From positions 20,706,100-20,770,099 of the forward strand of contig CANTUZ010000025.1 in assembly GCA_947846985.1 (NCBI GenBank): a stretch of DNA of 64,000 bases, written 5' to 3'. A program made the position numbers and the translations under genes. Positions 1 to 12,184 of the stretch are shown in pieces (the stretch's first letter is position 1; every line of letters starts with the position of its first letter). The notes beneath the pieces were generated by a model that ran no database searches, was not told the DNA's origin, and saw nothing but the letters and a program-made list of their open reading frames with translations. This DNA comes from Fratercula arctica. Taxonomy: Eukaryota > Chordata > Aves > Charadriiformes > Alcidae.

Positions 1-828
1 TTTGCAGAAGGATCTGGACAGGCTGGATTGATGGGATAAGGCCAATGGTATGAGGTTCAACAAGGCCAAGTGCCAGGTCCTGCACTTGGGTCGCAACAAT
101 CCCATGCAGCATTACAAACTTGGGGAAGAGTGGCTGGAGAGCTGCCTGGCAGAAAAGGACCTGGGGGTGTTGGTCGACTGCTGGCTGAATATGAGCCAGC
201 AGTGTGCCCAGGTGGCCAAGAAGGCCAATAGCATCTTGGCTTGTATCAGAAACAGTGTGGCCAGCAGGACTAGGGAAGTGATTGTCCCCTGTACTTGGCA
301 ATGGTGAGGCTGCACCACGAATATTGTGTTCAGTTTTGGGACTCCTCACTACAGGAAAAACATTGAGGTGCTGGAGGTTGTCCAGAGAAGGGCAATGAAG
401 CTGGCGAAGGGTCTAGAGAACAAGTCTTGTGCGGAGCAGCTGAGGGAACTGGGGTTGTTTAGCCTGGAGAAAAGGAGGCTCAGGAGACACATTATCACTC
501 TCTACAACTACCTGAAAGGAGGTTGTAGAGAGGTGAGTGTTGGTCTCTTCTCCCAAGTAACAGGCAATAGAACAAGAGGAAATGGCCTCAAGTTGCACCA
601 GGGGAGGTTTAGATTGGATATTAGGAAAAATTTTTACACTGAAAGGGTTATTAAGCATTGGAACAGGCTTCCCAGGGAAGTGGTTGAAGCACCATCCCTG
701 GAGGTATTTAAAAGATGGGTAGATGTAGTGCTCAGAGATATAGTTTAGTGATGGTTTTTGTCAGTTAGGTTGATGGTTGGACTAGATGATCTGAATGGTC
801 CCTTCCAACCTAGGCGATTCTATGATTT
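1..828 (+). mobile_element. CR1 LINE copy A, 3' end
   Basis: The window opens inside CR1 ORF2. Frame 50-307 reads the post-catalytic RT region ([22 protein letters not shown]), and frame 326-748 continues it ([32 protein letters not shown]). A frame shift near 305-326 separates the two. The 3'UTR follows with GGACTAGATGATCT and CCCTTCCAACC and ends in the tail ATTCTATGATT. The copy is dead and lacks the catalytic half of RT within the window; its 5' part lies off the left edge. Confidence 0.93.
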
Positions 829-3463
829 CCTGTACTCCATGCCTTAGAAAGACCTGATGTCCAACTCATTCATTCATGTTTACTTGTTTGCAATTGTAGG
901 CTTTAATTTCTGAAACAGTGCCTAGGAAATGTTTTATTCTCTTGATATTCCAGTACATCAGGAATCTCATTATCTTGTAATCCTCTACCGTGCTGGGGGT
1001 ACAGAACAATTTAACTGATGAACTTCTGATTTTGTGATGCTTGCCCTTCTAAACTTTCTATCCAAAGATTCCTGTCTACCCAAGGACCTGTTTGATGCAC
1101 ACAGGTCCTCTGAGAGAGGTCTCTACCTGCCAAAGTCAATGATGAAGTGTCAATAAGACAATATTAAAAACTTCATTTTTATCACTGGAGAGAAGCTGTA
1201 ACCTTAAAAATGTGTTAGCTAACATGGTTTAAACGCTATGTTTTAAAGTGCTCACAGGCAGAGTGAGATAAACTTTAATTTATGAAAGTTCAACATGAGT
1301 CTTAGGAGAGGTTTAGGCTGTATCTGTGTTCAGTTTTCAGAAGTGTTAGAAAGTTTTAAATCTAATCTCCAAACTTTTACTAAAAAGTTGTATTCATGCC
1401 TGCATATGTTGCTGACAGATTCTGCTATACTCAGGATCTCGTTTCAGCTCTGGCTTCTGGGGTCAGGGACAAGCACTATACTTTTGTTTTAAGAATTGTG
1501 ATGGAGAATAAAATTCAAATATATAAAAGCTAGGGCTTGAAAGGCAACTATATATATGTGTGTGTATACATATATATACACAGTCTTTTGATTTGTGAAT
1601 CAAGTAGCATCACTACTGACATTCTGAATGAATACACAAGACGCTCATGTTTTTACAATCTTTTTCTTGCTTTATTTTTAATCCTAGAAAATATACCTGA
1701 AGTCTAATGCCTCCCATCAGCCTCTGTGAGTCAACAGAAATAAACCTGCAGTTTACTCGCTCACAGAGTGAGTCAGCAGGACAAGCCTGACACCTTGTGC
1801 CAGGCAGGATGTAGACAGTGAAATGGCTGTTACTGTTGTCTTTGGCTCCTTGCAGCCCTCACAAAATGACTTTTGATCAGAAGTGTCTCAAAAGCAAAGT
1901 GTGACCAGAGTAATTCAAAATTTACCTTCAGGGCCTCAAAGGAAAAAGGAAAGGTACAATTATATAACACATACTCATCTGATTAACCAGTATCATTTAA
2001 CAGTGGGATTAAGGAAGCTGCCATTTTGCCAATCCAGTTTCAGGTATCTGTGAAAAAAAAAAAAAAAAAGGCAGAATCTCAAGTGTTCAGATGAAAACTA
2101 GGCCACATATTCTGACTCAGAATTTCATCCCTCAAATCTTTTGTGCTTGCAGTGTACAGCCATGTAGGGAAATTACTTCTAAACAGGTATTGGTGCAAGG
2201 ACACAATGGTGGAATCACGTTCTTATGTCTAGGGTTCAAGTATAGCTCTATTTCCTTTGCTTTGCTTCCAGGAGATAGATAAGAAGATAAGTGCTGATAG
2301 AATTTGTACCAGTTCTGGTGTAAAATGTAGTATTACAAAAGTAACATATCCTTGGTGTTATAGTAAAACAATGCTGTCTACCTTATCAATGAGAAGTAAA
2401 ATGACTCATATGACAGCCCTGACACATGGCTTGCAAGTTGGATGAATCCTTAACAAGGATAGTCCAAGATTATTTATCACAGGTGGCTTCTATGACCTAG
2501 TAAGTTTTAACCCCTTCATTAAAACATGGACACAGGCATTTCAGAACACAATTTCTGTGCATATAAGACTGAGTTGTTTATGAAAGAGGTTTTGCAAAAT
2601 ACTGAATGAGAAAAATAACCCAAAATGATCTAACAAGATCAGATATAAGAGAAGAAATAGCAGAATTAATTTATACTTGAAAAAAAATGGAAGCTAAAAC
2701 AAGAGGAAATAAAATCCAAAGCAGTGAATTTGAGAAATGAGAGAAACCTGGAAGGCAAAACAGACAAAAAGGGATTAATGGCCACAAATATGCAACTAAT
2801 TTCATAATGAGATATGACAGTAAAAAGTCAGAGTCAATCCAGAATTCTAGAGAACTGATTAATGAGAAATTCCCTGAAATAGGGACATCTTGTTGCCAGA
2901 TACTTGCCATATATATTGCAAATATAAATCTGGAATTGCTATTTAAGAGAAAAGGGAAAAATAAATCACCCTGTGTGACCAAGCTAAATTATAGCTACAG
3001 GACTATCAGCGTTGTTACAAATCAAAAGAACTTTACTTTGCCTGTAAAAACTTTGCGACCTCCAAAATGCCATTTCTGTGCAGGTGCTCTGTGGGGCTGA
3101 AGGGGGAAAAGCTAATAGGTAACCCCAGAAGTGCAAGAGAGGCTCTTCAGCAGAGTAGTGCAGTCCAGGTTAAAGGACCATTGCTGGTGCAGCGAGGAGA
3201 GTATTAGATACAAGTGTGTAGGACTAAAAGGACTTTTTCAGCATCAATATTGCTTGGTTAACTATTTATTTTTTAATTATCAAAAGCACATCACTGCAAG
3301 AAAGAAAAACAGCAAATGTGAGGACACATATGTATGTCCCTGTATCTGTTTCCTGATATATATAAAAATACAAAATGGCAAGCAAAAAAAATATTTTAAA
3401 GTGACAGCAAATTGCTCATTTACTTAAAAGTGTAACATACTCAAGCAAATGCTGTAGTTGCTT
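829..3463. other. gene-free AT-rich stretch
   Basis: No coding region, LTR or LINE could be recognised in these 2.6 kb. Short open frames here have no family motifs. It holds a TA/TG microsatellite near 1,549-1,582 and an A-run near 2,052-2,069. Confidence 0.6.
1549..1582. repeat. TA/TG microsatellite
   Basis: Alternating TATATATG, TGTGTGTA and TATATATACAC units make a short mixed dinucleotide repeat. Confidence 0.85.
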
Positions 3464-4306
3464 TAGGGACCTGGACAAGCTAGAGAGGTGGGCCCAAGCA
3501 AACCTCATGAAGTTCAACAAGGCCAAGTGCAAGGTCCTGCACTTGGGTCGAGACAATCCTCATTATCAACACAGGCTGGGGGATGACGTGATAGAGAGCA
3601 GCCCTGCGGAAAAGGACTTGGGGGTACTGGTGGATGAAAAGCTGGACATGAGCCGACTGTGTGCTTGCAGCCCAGAAGGCCAATCGCATCTTGGGCTGCA
3701 TCAAAAGAACTGTGGCCAGCAGGTCGAGAGAGGTGATTCTCCCCTTCTACTCTGGTGAGACCCCACCTGGAGTACTGCATCCAGCTCTGGAACCCTCAGC
3801 ACAGGAAGGACATGGACCTGTTGGAGCGGGTCCAGAGGAGGGCCACAATGATGATCCAAGGGCTGGAGCACCTCTCCTATGAAGACAGGCTGAGAGAGTT
3901 GGGGTTATTCAGCCTGGAGATGAGAAGGCTCCAGGGAGACCTTATAGTGGCCTTACAGTACCTGAAGGGGGCCTACAAGAAAGCTGGGGAGGGACATGGG
4001 CGATAGGCCCATGTAGCTGGGCAAGGGCATGTAGCAATAGGACAAGGGGCAATGGTTTTAAACTAGAGCAGGGTAGGTTTAGACTAGACATTAGGAAGAA
4101 GTTCTTTATAATGAGGGTGGTGAGGCACTGGAACAGGCTGCCCAGAGAGGTAGTGGAGGCCCCATCCCTGGAGACATTCAAGGCCAGGCTTGATGAGGCT
4201 CTGAGCAACCTGATCTAGTTAAAGATGTCCCTGCTTACTGCAGGGGAGTTGGACTAGATGACCTTTAGAGGTCCCTTCCAACCCAACATGTTCTATGATT
4301 CTATGA
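3464..4306 (+). mobile_element. CR1 LINE copy B, 3' end
   Basis: This is a 5'-truncated CR1 that begins late in ORF2 ([15 protein letters not shown]). It shifts frame near 3,660 and continues as [16 protein letters not shown] and [16 protein letters not shown] to 4,006. The 3'UTR ends in TTCTATGATTCTATGA at 4,306. It belongs to the same subfamily as copies E and I, which share the residues LGDDVIES. Confidence 0.93.
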
Positions 4307-6154
4307 AATGACTCCAGTATTCCCTTATTTCACAGCTATGTTTTTCAGATACCAGAGTTAGGATCAGCTGCATTGATTAGGGTCATTACTCAGTATTCCA
4401 GCGGCAGTCTGTGCAATCAACATAAATTGGTGATTAACAGGAATATTTATTTGGAAGCATCTGGAACATGAAACCATGGGGATAATCAAAAGATGTGCAA
4501 GTGAAGACGAATATTATTTTCCTGTAAATAGTTTTTTCCATCTCCTTTCAAATTCTGATTTTTGATGATTGTGTGCACTGTGCGCATCTAGTAGTAGCTT
4601 TGAAGGCTGATAATTTAATGGTGGGTTTCTCAGTGGGAAGAAAATCAAAATGTACAGCCTTCTGTCTGCGTGGTTAGTTGCTAAATCACTTCTCACAGTA
4701 TGACACAGCTTGTGGCATTATACATGACATAAGAACACTTCAATTAACATGTATTGTTGTTATGTCCCACTGTGAAAAATGTGTTATATTAGTTGGTCTG
4801 CTCATAAGTAAACCTTGTTGTAGGATTAAGCATTAAATATTGAAATATATTTTATATTGTGTTATCATGACACAAAATACAAGGAAGTAGGTTGGAAGAT
4901 CTCTCTGCCCTTAATGTCTAACACAGTACTTGTCTCTTCTCCACTGTCTGTGTAAACATCTGTCCAACTTTTCCAAACAAAAAGTCTGGAAAAGAAGTAT
5001 ATACTACACATCAGAAAAGGAAAGAAATACAGTTGACTTTGACAGGGAATTTACTCTCTTCTATTAATTCTGCACACCTTCAGTAAAGTCCAACTTGCCC
5101 AGGAGCAAGTTGGGAGCTTCTATATGAGTACTCTGTCATCTGCCTCCATGACAAAAAAGCCTCCAGGGTGCGCAATGTCACGGTGATGTAATGAATGTCA
5201 GGACCTTACTCTGACTAATTCTCTTCTTAGACTTAGACTTACTGCCAGGTGTTTAAGTGCCAGCTACAGCATGCTGTCTGTACAGGTACAGGAAAACATT
5301 TCACCTGGTGGGATTTTCTTCTAAAGAGATTGCCATTAGAGCTCAGGCAGAGTTGTTACTGGGGAGGAGGGATACAGAGTATAGTTCTAATTTAGAGCAC
5401 AGCCTTTTTTTTTTTTTTTTAAATGTAGTAAGTGCATAATTGGGCTCCTGCTACACTGGACTTGGAAAGTATTTTCAAGGTGTATTTGTATAATATTTTA
5501 TAAACAATAACTGACGCACCAATACAGTCAGTCCTGGTCAATATTCATCTATCCAAGTCTGTTGCAAGAGTAAAGAGGTTAGTATATCCCATTTTTGCTA
5601 TTACATTCACTTGTCCCTGGATCCTTTTCCCTTGCTGCATTGTGATACTGAGGATGGAAAAAATTTAATTTGCTAATTTTTTCCCCTTCTTTGCCCCCTC
5701 CATCCATGTTCAATACTCTTGTGTTGCTGGGACATCTTAGCCTGCTCTCTATCATATGTTAATAAGCACTTGCAGTCAACAGGTACTGGTACCATCACTG
5801 AAAATAAGCATCACAAATGCAGTATACATCATCTGTTCTGAATAGAAGGGGAGATGCTGGGATTACCAATAGATATAAATCCCCTATGAGAAAAGCATAC
5901 TTCTATGCAATTTCCCCATTCCTGTCACAGGTTCATCTACCTCAGCTTTCTATTTTGATAATTATTTCCTTGATTGATTGCTTTTCTTGGTTATCGCTAA
6001 CTGCTTCGATAAAGGGGTTCATGAAGGCAAGAGGTAAAAGAATTTGTATTGGCCATAATCACTGAGTTTTTATGGCCCTGAGCTGGAGCATAACAGAATG
6101 ATGAAATAAGTAGCAATAGTTTGAATTTAAAAGTTGCAAATATCCAAACATTCC
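4307..6154. other. gene-free stretch
   Basis: No gene or recognisable transposon was seen in this 1.8 kb. It contains a T-run near 5,405-5,420. The small open frames lack motifs. Confidence 0.6.
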
Positions 6155-6724
6155 TGTCATGGCTTAACCCCAGCTGGCAACTAAGCACCACACAGCTGCT
6201 CACTCACCTCCCCCAGCGGGATGGGGGGAGAGAATCAGAAGGGTAAAAGTGAGAAAACTCATGGGTTGAGATAAAAACAGTTTAATAATGGAAATATAAT
6301 AATAATAATATTGTAATGAAAAGGAAAATAACAGAGAGAGAAATAAAACCCAAGACAAGTGATGCAAATTAAAACAATTGTTCAGCACCAATTGACCGAT
6401 GTCCCACCAGTCCCCGAGCAGTTTTATTGCTCCCCCTCTAGTTTTATTGCTGAGCATGATCTCATATGGTATGGATTATCCCTTTGGTCAGTTGGGGTCA
6501 GCTGTCCCAACTGTGTCCCCTCCCAACTTCTTGTGGACACCCAGCCTACTCGATGGTGGGGTGGGGTGAGGAGCAAAAAAGGCCTTGACTCTGTGTAAGC
6601 ACTGCTCAGCAATAACGAAAACATCCCTGTATTATCAACACTGTTTTCAGCACTGATCCAAAACATAGCCCCCATACTAGCTACTGTGAAGAAAATTAAC
6701 TCTATCCCAGCCAAAACCAGCACA
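6155..6724 (-). mobile_element. ERVL LTR (type B), 3' LTR of a minus-strand element
   Basis: On the minus strand the LTR begins TGTGCTGGTTTTGGCTGGG and ends about 570 bp later at CATGACA. It directly adjoins a purine-rich GGTATGGAATAAGG block, the polypurine tract side of the ERVL internal region at 6,725-7,910, so it is the 3' LTR of that element. It contains an (AAT)n run near 6,298. The copy at 31,444-31,990 is the same family. Confidence 0.85.
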
Positions 6725-7910
6725 CTTTCCACCCCTTATTCCATACCATTTACGTCATGCTCAGGTCTCACACTATCCAATACATCCTCATTAACCACCC
6801 CTCTCCCCTTCCCATCCTTTGCTATAATACACAGATATCATTCCCTTAGTCTATGGACCATCCCTGTAAAATGTACACAAAATGTCCACTGAGCTCATTT
6901 AGTCCATGACTTTGGGCTCCATCTGTTATGGTGGTCGCTCAGGACAGGAGAGGTGGTGTGTTGCGTGGAGTTACTGGGCACAAAAACCAGCTCAGGTAGG
7001 GTCACTGCTGCACTTGCACTGCTTCTTGTAAGGCTTGTCCTCCATCGGTTCAGGTGGTTACTGCTATAGTAATTCCTATAACATGCAACTCAAATCATGG
7101 GTTACAACAATTTAAAGGTATTTCCATTACATTCCCCAGCCCTGGTCCCTTTGGACTAGGCCTTAAGTTTTAACATTGCAATGAATTCCTCCTCTTGCCT
7201 CTAGCCTGGCTAGCAGCGAGAGGTTCCTGCTATAATACCTTTGACATATGACAGCCACAGCAGTGGTGACATACAGCATCATATAACACTGCCATCATAA
7301 AACTCAAATCATGGATTATTTTCACCCAGGATTAAATCACCTTGAGGTACACATTGGACTCCCCCATCCTCCTGCATTACCCACCAAGTGCACACAGCTC
7401 CTTGAGCAAAAACAATCCCACAAATAGATTTGCCCTTTCCTGAGGAAGGAATAGCCCAGACTGTTTTTCCCAACCAGTTCCTTATGTGTACTATGGGGAT
7501 CTTATCTCCTTCCACAGTCTGCAGGGGTTTTGATTGGACAGGGCCAGGTCGACTGGCAGATCCTCTAGCGTTAACTAGCCAAGTGGCTTCTGCTAAATGT
7601 GTATCCCAGTGCTTGAATGTCCCAGCACCCATTGCTCGCAGTGTAGCTTTTAACAGTCCATTGTATCGTTCCGTTTTCATGGAGGCTGGTGTATGATAGG
7701 GGATTTGATACACCCAGTCAATGCCATGCTCCTTGGCCCAGGTGTTTATGAGGTTGTTTCAGAAATGAGTTCCGTTGTTTGATTCAATTCTTTCAGGGGT
7801 GCCGTGTCACCATAAAACATGCTTTTCAAAGCCCAAGATAGAACTTGCTGGAATAAACATTATACATGGCCCCTCTGGAGCATTTTCATTAGGGTGATTC
7901 TCTGCTGTCA
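6725..7910 (-). pseudogene. ERVL integrase and 3' region, truncated
   Basis: The minus strand reads the second half of an ERVL integrase: HFxNNLINTWAKEHG, QIPYHTPAS, ERYNGLLKATLRAMG, then the C-terminal region with VEGDKIPIVHI and WWVMQEDGG. The longest open part is 7,309-7,713. Further upstream on the minus strand, towards 7,870, the frame carries stops, and the second catalytic aspartate is lost (SNNG instead of SDNG), so the enzyme is dead. The element is cut off at about 7,910. About 580 bp of non-coding 3' region separates the integrase stop from the LTR, and no env is present. The 46.6-kb and 57-kb copies are close relatives. Confidence 0.85.
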
Positions 7911-9035
7911 GTGTGACTTACTACATAATTGATCTAAAAAGCCCATATAAAACAGCCCCTCTAGTGATTGCAGGCATTCTTGGAGGGCTCTGGATCCAAA
8001 CAGTAGCGTGTGGATTGCAACTGTCTCTAAAATTTCATATTCCTGATGTATTTACTATATGGGTACATCTAATATATTATCTAATATATTTGCTGTCTGT
8101 GGGTGAGAATATAAAGAGACTATTCCAGATTAGATTAATGTTTTTTTCTGGACATATATGAGTTAATAAAAAGTGATCCTCTGGAGATATATTCAGAGTG
8201 AATCCTAAGATATGCCAATCAGTGGGTGCAACCTGAAATGTATCAAGTAGCAAATTTGGCTTCTGTAGCAGTTTCTGTGCAGTACAATGCAGTGTTACCC
8301 AGGCGTAACTGAGTTAAGACTGAACTCAGGGGGAAATATATCACGCTGGATCTGACAGCCTGAGAGAGACAAGGCTGCTGTAGCTCTATGCCCCAGTTCC
8401 AACTGGCAGTGAGCCTGAAGACATATTCCTAGCAGGCACATGCACACAGCACACACTTATACATCATGTGGCCAGCTACACAGATCACAGACAGACACAC
8501 AGAGCACTCCCACAAACACAAACAGCACCAACAGCCTCATCCTGCTCCCCTCCCTGGCAGAGCAGAATGGAGGTCCACTAGCAAGAATATACATATGTGT
8601 AGATGTATATACAGCATGAATCCCTCCATCAGCTGGGCTCAGACACTCAGTCTCCTCAGCTGCTGGCACCTGGACATACAAGCCTCTGAGGCCACAGCCA
8701 CACTCCAGCTGCTGATACAGACCATCCCACATGCGCACACACACAAACACACACACTTGGAGCTGGCTGGGACTCCCCTGCTCCCCAGTAGCAACTCCCC
8801 CATGGTCTCGCCCTTAGAGAAACCCTTAGAAAGGAATTCAAGAAGAAGATAGGACAGTCTGTGCTGATCAGACGCAAGGCATGGCCAGACAAGGGTAATA
8901 ACCAGCCAGCTTACACACAACTGACCAATTTTATCCTCTTACCCCTCTATTTTCCCACACTAGTTCCAACCCACTTGTTCCACTTTAATCCCTCCCTTTC
9001 CCTGCCTTTGTTTCCTCCCCTAAACATACCATAAT
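7911..9035. other. gene-free stretch with CA-rich segment
   Basis: No gene was recognised. The part from 8,430 to 8,760 is rich in CACA and ACACAAAC strings on this strand, which opens several artefactual reading frames. The left part may be further ERV-derived DNA, but nothing diagnostic is visible. Confidence 0.55.
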
Positions 9036-9040
9036 GTCCT

Positions 9041-9642
9041 TGTAACCGGTTCTTTTTCAAAGATTCCAACGTACGAACCAGAGCTCTCACAAAGGAAGAA
9101 AAAAAGTTAACTCAGCTTTATTGTGAAGCCCTGCTAAGCAGCTCCCAAATGTCCCAAAAGTTACTTCAGAGTGTCTTACCACCCCACAGATCGTAGTAGT
9201 ACCGCTGAGCAGCAGGATAACGAGGGGTCACATCGGTACGGCCGAGGGAAGGCAGGCACAGCGCTTTTTCAGGGCGTCCCCTGTATCTTCAAAGTGCGCT
9301 CGTGTCTCTCTCCCTCCCCGGCCCAAAACAGCCCCCTTATATCCTGCACTGTATTGAGTGGAAAAGTACAGGCTAGAGCCGCTGCACGCGTGGCCAGCGC
9401 ATGCAGCTGCACCTTACCAGACTCACGATCCAGCTTTGCTAACAGCAGCTGTCTGATATGCGACCACATTGTTACATTCCCTTCTTGTTATCTTCTTCAA
9501 AGGTCAGGCTCTCATGAATATGCACATAGTTTTTGCAGCAACAGTACTGAGGTCCTTTTTCTCAGCACGTATACTGGGTTTGGTTCAACTAGTAACTTTC
9601 CATCGTGTCTCCCTCGGATCATCCTCTATTATCCCTAATGCA
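9041..9642 (-). mobile_element. solo LTR, type G, with 5-bp target duplication
   Basis: The ends are TGTAACCGG at 9,041 and CTAATGCA at 9,642. The flanks are gtcct (9,036-9,040) and gtcct (9,643-9,647), an exact 5-bp target site duplication. On the minus strand it reads TGCATTAGGGATAATAG at the start and GAACCGGTTACA at the end, the same family as 32,499-33,136 and the fragment at 28,663. TATATCC marks a TATA-like box on the minus strand near 9,340. There is no internal region, so LTR-LTR recombination has removed it. Confidence 0.93.
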
Positions 9643-9647
9643 GTCCT

Positions 9648-10730
9648 GTACAATCCTGAAATGCTCTTCCTCTACATCCCATCATGGGTCCCATACCATT
9701 AGGCAGGAACTCGTTCCAAAAAGTGCTCCGGTGTCGACTCACAGTGATGGTTTTTATGCCTCGATAGTAAGGCTGAGGCTCTCCTGGGACAGCCCTGGGA
9801 GGGGCCTAGATGCGGTGTTCCTTCTTCTGAGTCTTTAATTTGGGTTCTCTCCTGCTTTTGTGCCCCCATGCTCCTCCGGGCTTGTGGAAGTGGGCCTTTG
9901 ACAGGCTGATGGCTCCTGCGATAGGCCTAGAAGCAGCCAGGGCTCCCTCACCTGCCATCGACTCTCTGGTACTCCTTTGTGGATGTGCAGATAAGCTTTT
10001 ATCACATAACTTAATGTGAACAAGCTATCTTGCACAACAGTAACATCACAGAAATGCTCTCATATTGCTCTGTCCTAGCTACCTTGGCTTCCAGCATCTC
10101 AGCAACCTCAGCCAGCTAGGGCTGGGTATTTCTGAATCTCACTCCATCATGCTGTGCAGTACTCCTTGTAAGCTGCCTACACAAGCAAACACACACCCCC
10201 CACCATTCTTGCCTGGACAATTATTTGAAGCTCCTGCATGTTCAGAGGCACAGGGTCACACCCCTGCACAAAGTTTAGTTTCCTGCTTCTTTGAATTTTT
10301 TGTTCTTTGGTGGTTGGTTTCAGTAGCCCTACTAGAACCAAGTTTTTTATTCAACTGATTCTTTCATAGACCTCAAGTAGAGTCTTACCTGAGACCAGAC
10401 ATAGCCCTTTAAGCTCATACCTGATCTTTTCTCTGAAAGATAACGTGATACAACACAGACCTTTTACCTACTGCTTCATCTCTGTCATGAGGGACCATTT
10501 CACTGTGCTTCATTATAAGCAGAACCGATATTTAATTTGTTTTGCAGACTTGGAAGGGGGTAGTGGATGATAACAGTGTTTTTGGTCTTTATAATGGCGT
10601 GTTCACTATTTTAAGCATTGTAATATTCACTTTGAAAGCTGTATGCTCATGATAGATGAGGTAACAGAGGATATCTTTGCCTAGGCAACACTGGGTTTAT
10701 TCTCTACTTCACTAAGTGACAGTGTTAGAA
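9648..10730. other. gene-free stretch
   Basis: No gene or named repeat was recognised between the two solo LTRs. The open frames are short and without motifs. Confidence 0.55.
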
Positions 10731-10736
10731 GTGTCA

Positions 10737-11147
10737 TGCCGGGTCCAAACCGACTCTCAGTCATGCGGGCACAGGGAAAGACAAACGCACCAATATGATG
10801 CAAGTCAATTCCAACTTTATTCAGCTTAATTGTTACATTTATAGTATTATGCTATCTGTTCATGCGCTCTAACTCCTACTGATTGGCTGCATGCTATTTT
10901 CACGAGCTGTCCACGCGCAGGCAGCATCCTGCTGATAGGTTGAGGGTTGATTGCCACGCGCTTCTCAGTGTCTTCTAACTGGTCGTCTCTGACTGTTCAC
11001 GCGGAGCAGCAGCTTTGCTTTTCACATTCCTTTCCTTGCTGATATCTCCTGGCGCTTGCTTAACTTTTCTCTCAAGGCGCCTCTCACGGATACAGCTTTG
11101 TCTCATGAAGGCCAAACAGATTCCCTATGCTACTCTCTATCTCCACA
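10737..11147 (-). mobile_element. solo LTR, type F, with 6-bp target duplication
   Basis: This 411-bp LTR starts TGCCGGGTCC on the plus strand and ends CTATCTCCACA. It is flanked by gtgtca at 10,731-10,736 and again at 11,148-11,153, an exact 6-bp duplication as made by alpha- and betaretrovirus-like integrases. Read on the minus strand it starts TGTGGAGATAGAG. Related copies sit at 29,892-30,198 (truncated) and 56,631-56,959 (different 3' half). Confidence 0.94.
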
Positions 11148-11198
11148 GTGTCAGCAATACAAATCTTGTTATACTCTATTGAACTAATGAGAAAAATA

Positions 11199-11237
11199 TT
11201 CAGAAGAATATTTTGTGAACTAACAAGTAATACAAGG
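11199..11237 (+). repeat. left arm of 39-bp inverted repeat
   Basis: This 39-bp segment recurs in inverted orientation at 12,083-12,121 with one mismatch. The arms enclose about 845 bp holding a reversed LTR and rearranged pieces, so this marks an inversion or fold-back junction rather than a transposon terminus. Confidence 0.9.
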
Positions 11238-11330
11238 CTGCTTCTGTTTTACCTCAAACCAGGCTATCTCATATTGCAAAGCCTCTTCTAACTAAATGAA
11301 GTTTATGGCATATTTCTAAGACTTTGTTCC

Positions 11331-11424
11331 AGGAGAGGTGGGGGAGAGCATCCGTCGTTTGTTTTAGTGGTCAGTCTGGCCCAAATCACAACAGATTTAT
11401 AGGTTGGGCACCAATAAATCTCCC
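11331..11424. mobile_element. LTR-end fragment and primer-binding-site-like leader (type C element)
   Basis: Positions 11,331-11,393 resemble the plus-strand end of the type C LTR (compare 36,560-36,628: GGGGAGCATC, then CCAAATCACAACA). Immediately after it, 11,403-11,413 read on the minus strand gives TGGTGCCCAAC, like the lysine-type primer-binding site of the ERVL copies. The neighbouring LTR is in the opposite orientation, so this is a rearranged junction. Confidence 0.55.
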
Positions 11425-12082
11425 AGAAGGGAGAGGAGGAACAGAAACAGAGACTTATGAGTTTAGAAAAAAAACCAAACTAATGAAAATATTAATAATA
11501 AAATAATGAAATAGATCAAAACAGTATCAAGCTCCCAGGACAACGATCATGTCACCAGCAGGCACTGGGGAAGTCCCAGACCAGACTCAGTGACAGACGG
11601 TAACTGGATTCCGGATCTGGAGTCAGGAACATACAAATCAGGATCAAATGCAGACGAACAGAGTCCTCCTTGGATGCTGGCCATCGAAGGAAGAGGGCTG
11701 AGCCTTTGATCCCTCAGCTTTTATACTGAGCATGAGGCAGATGGGATGGAATACCCTCTTGGTCAGTTTTGGGTCACCTGTCCTGTCCACTCCTCCCCAC
11801 AGGTGCAACCCCTCTACGCCTTTTCACTTCCAACCCTCCAACAGGACATATAACAAAGTTAGCTGGCCTTGGTTGTTATAGCAATAAGTATAAGCAAGAG
11901 CCTCTCTGCATACCATTCCTTGGCATAAATTAGAAGCAATCAGGTCTTATCAGTCTCCAGGAGCAAACCAGAGTCTTAAAAATATATCGTTAATTTAAGA
12001 GAGTTCAGTTAGTTAGGAGAAGCTTAACTGCAAAGTAAAGTTACTGAACAGAAAATTGGTTGTTTTACCTCAAATCAGGACA
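11425..12082 (-). mobile_element. LTR type C, minus strand
   Basis: Read on the minus strand this begins TGTCCTGATTTGAGG at 12,082 and matches the solo LTR at 35,912-36,628 through its length, for example AGCTTGATACTG versus AGCTTGATATG and the CATGATCGTTGTCC segment. It is diverged, and its far end runs into a leader-like sequence. Its right edge touches the right arm of the 39-bp inverted repeat. Confidence 0.8.
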
Positions 12083-12121
12083 CCTTGTAATACTTGTTAG
12101 TTCACAAAATATTCTTCTGAA
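12083..12121 (-). repeat. right arm of 39-bp inverted repeat
   Basis: Inverted partner of 11,199-11,237, identical at 38 of 39 positions by eye. It begins directly at the terminal TCAGGACA of the reversed type C LTR. Confidence 0.9.
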
Positions 12122-12184
12122 AATTTCCTAGGAGCAGAACTAGGTAGCACACTAGTACTGAAGCAGTATGCATATGGACATACG

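Noticed and set aside
8466..8920. Overlapping open frames on both strands (128 and 93 codons)
   Set aside because: They arise from the CA-rich low-complexity segment; no domain, start context or homology is visible.
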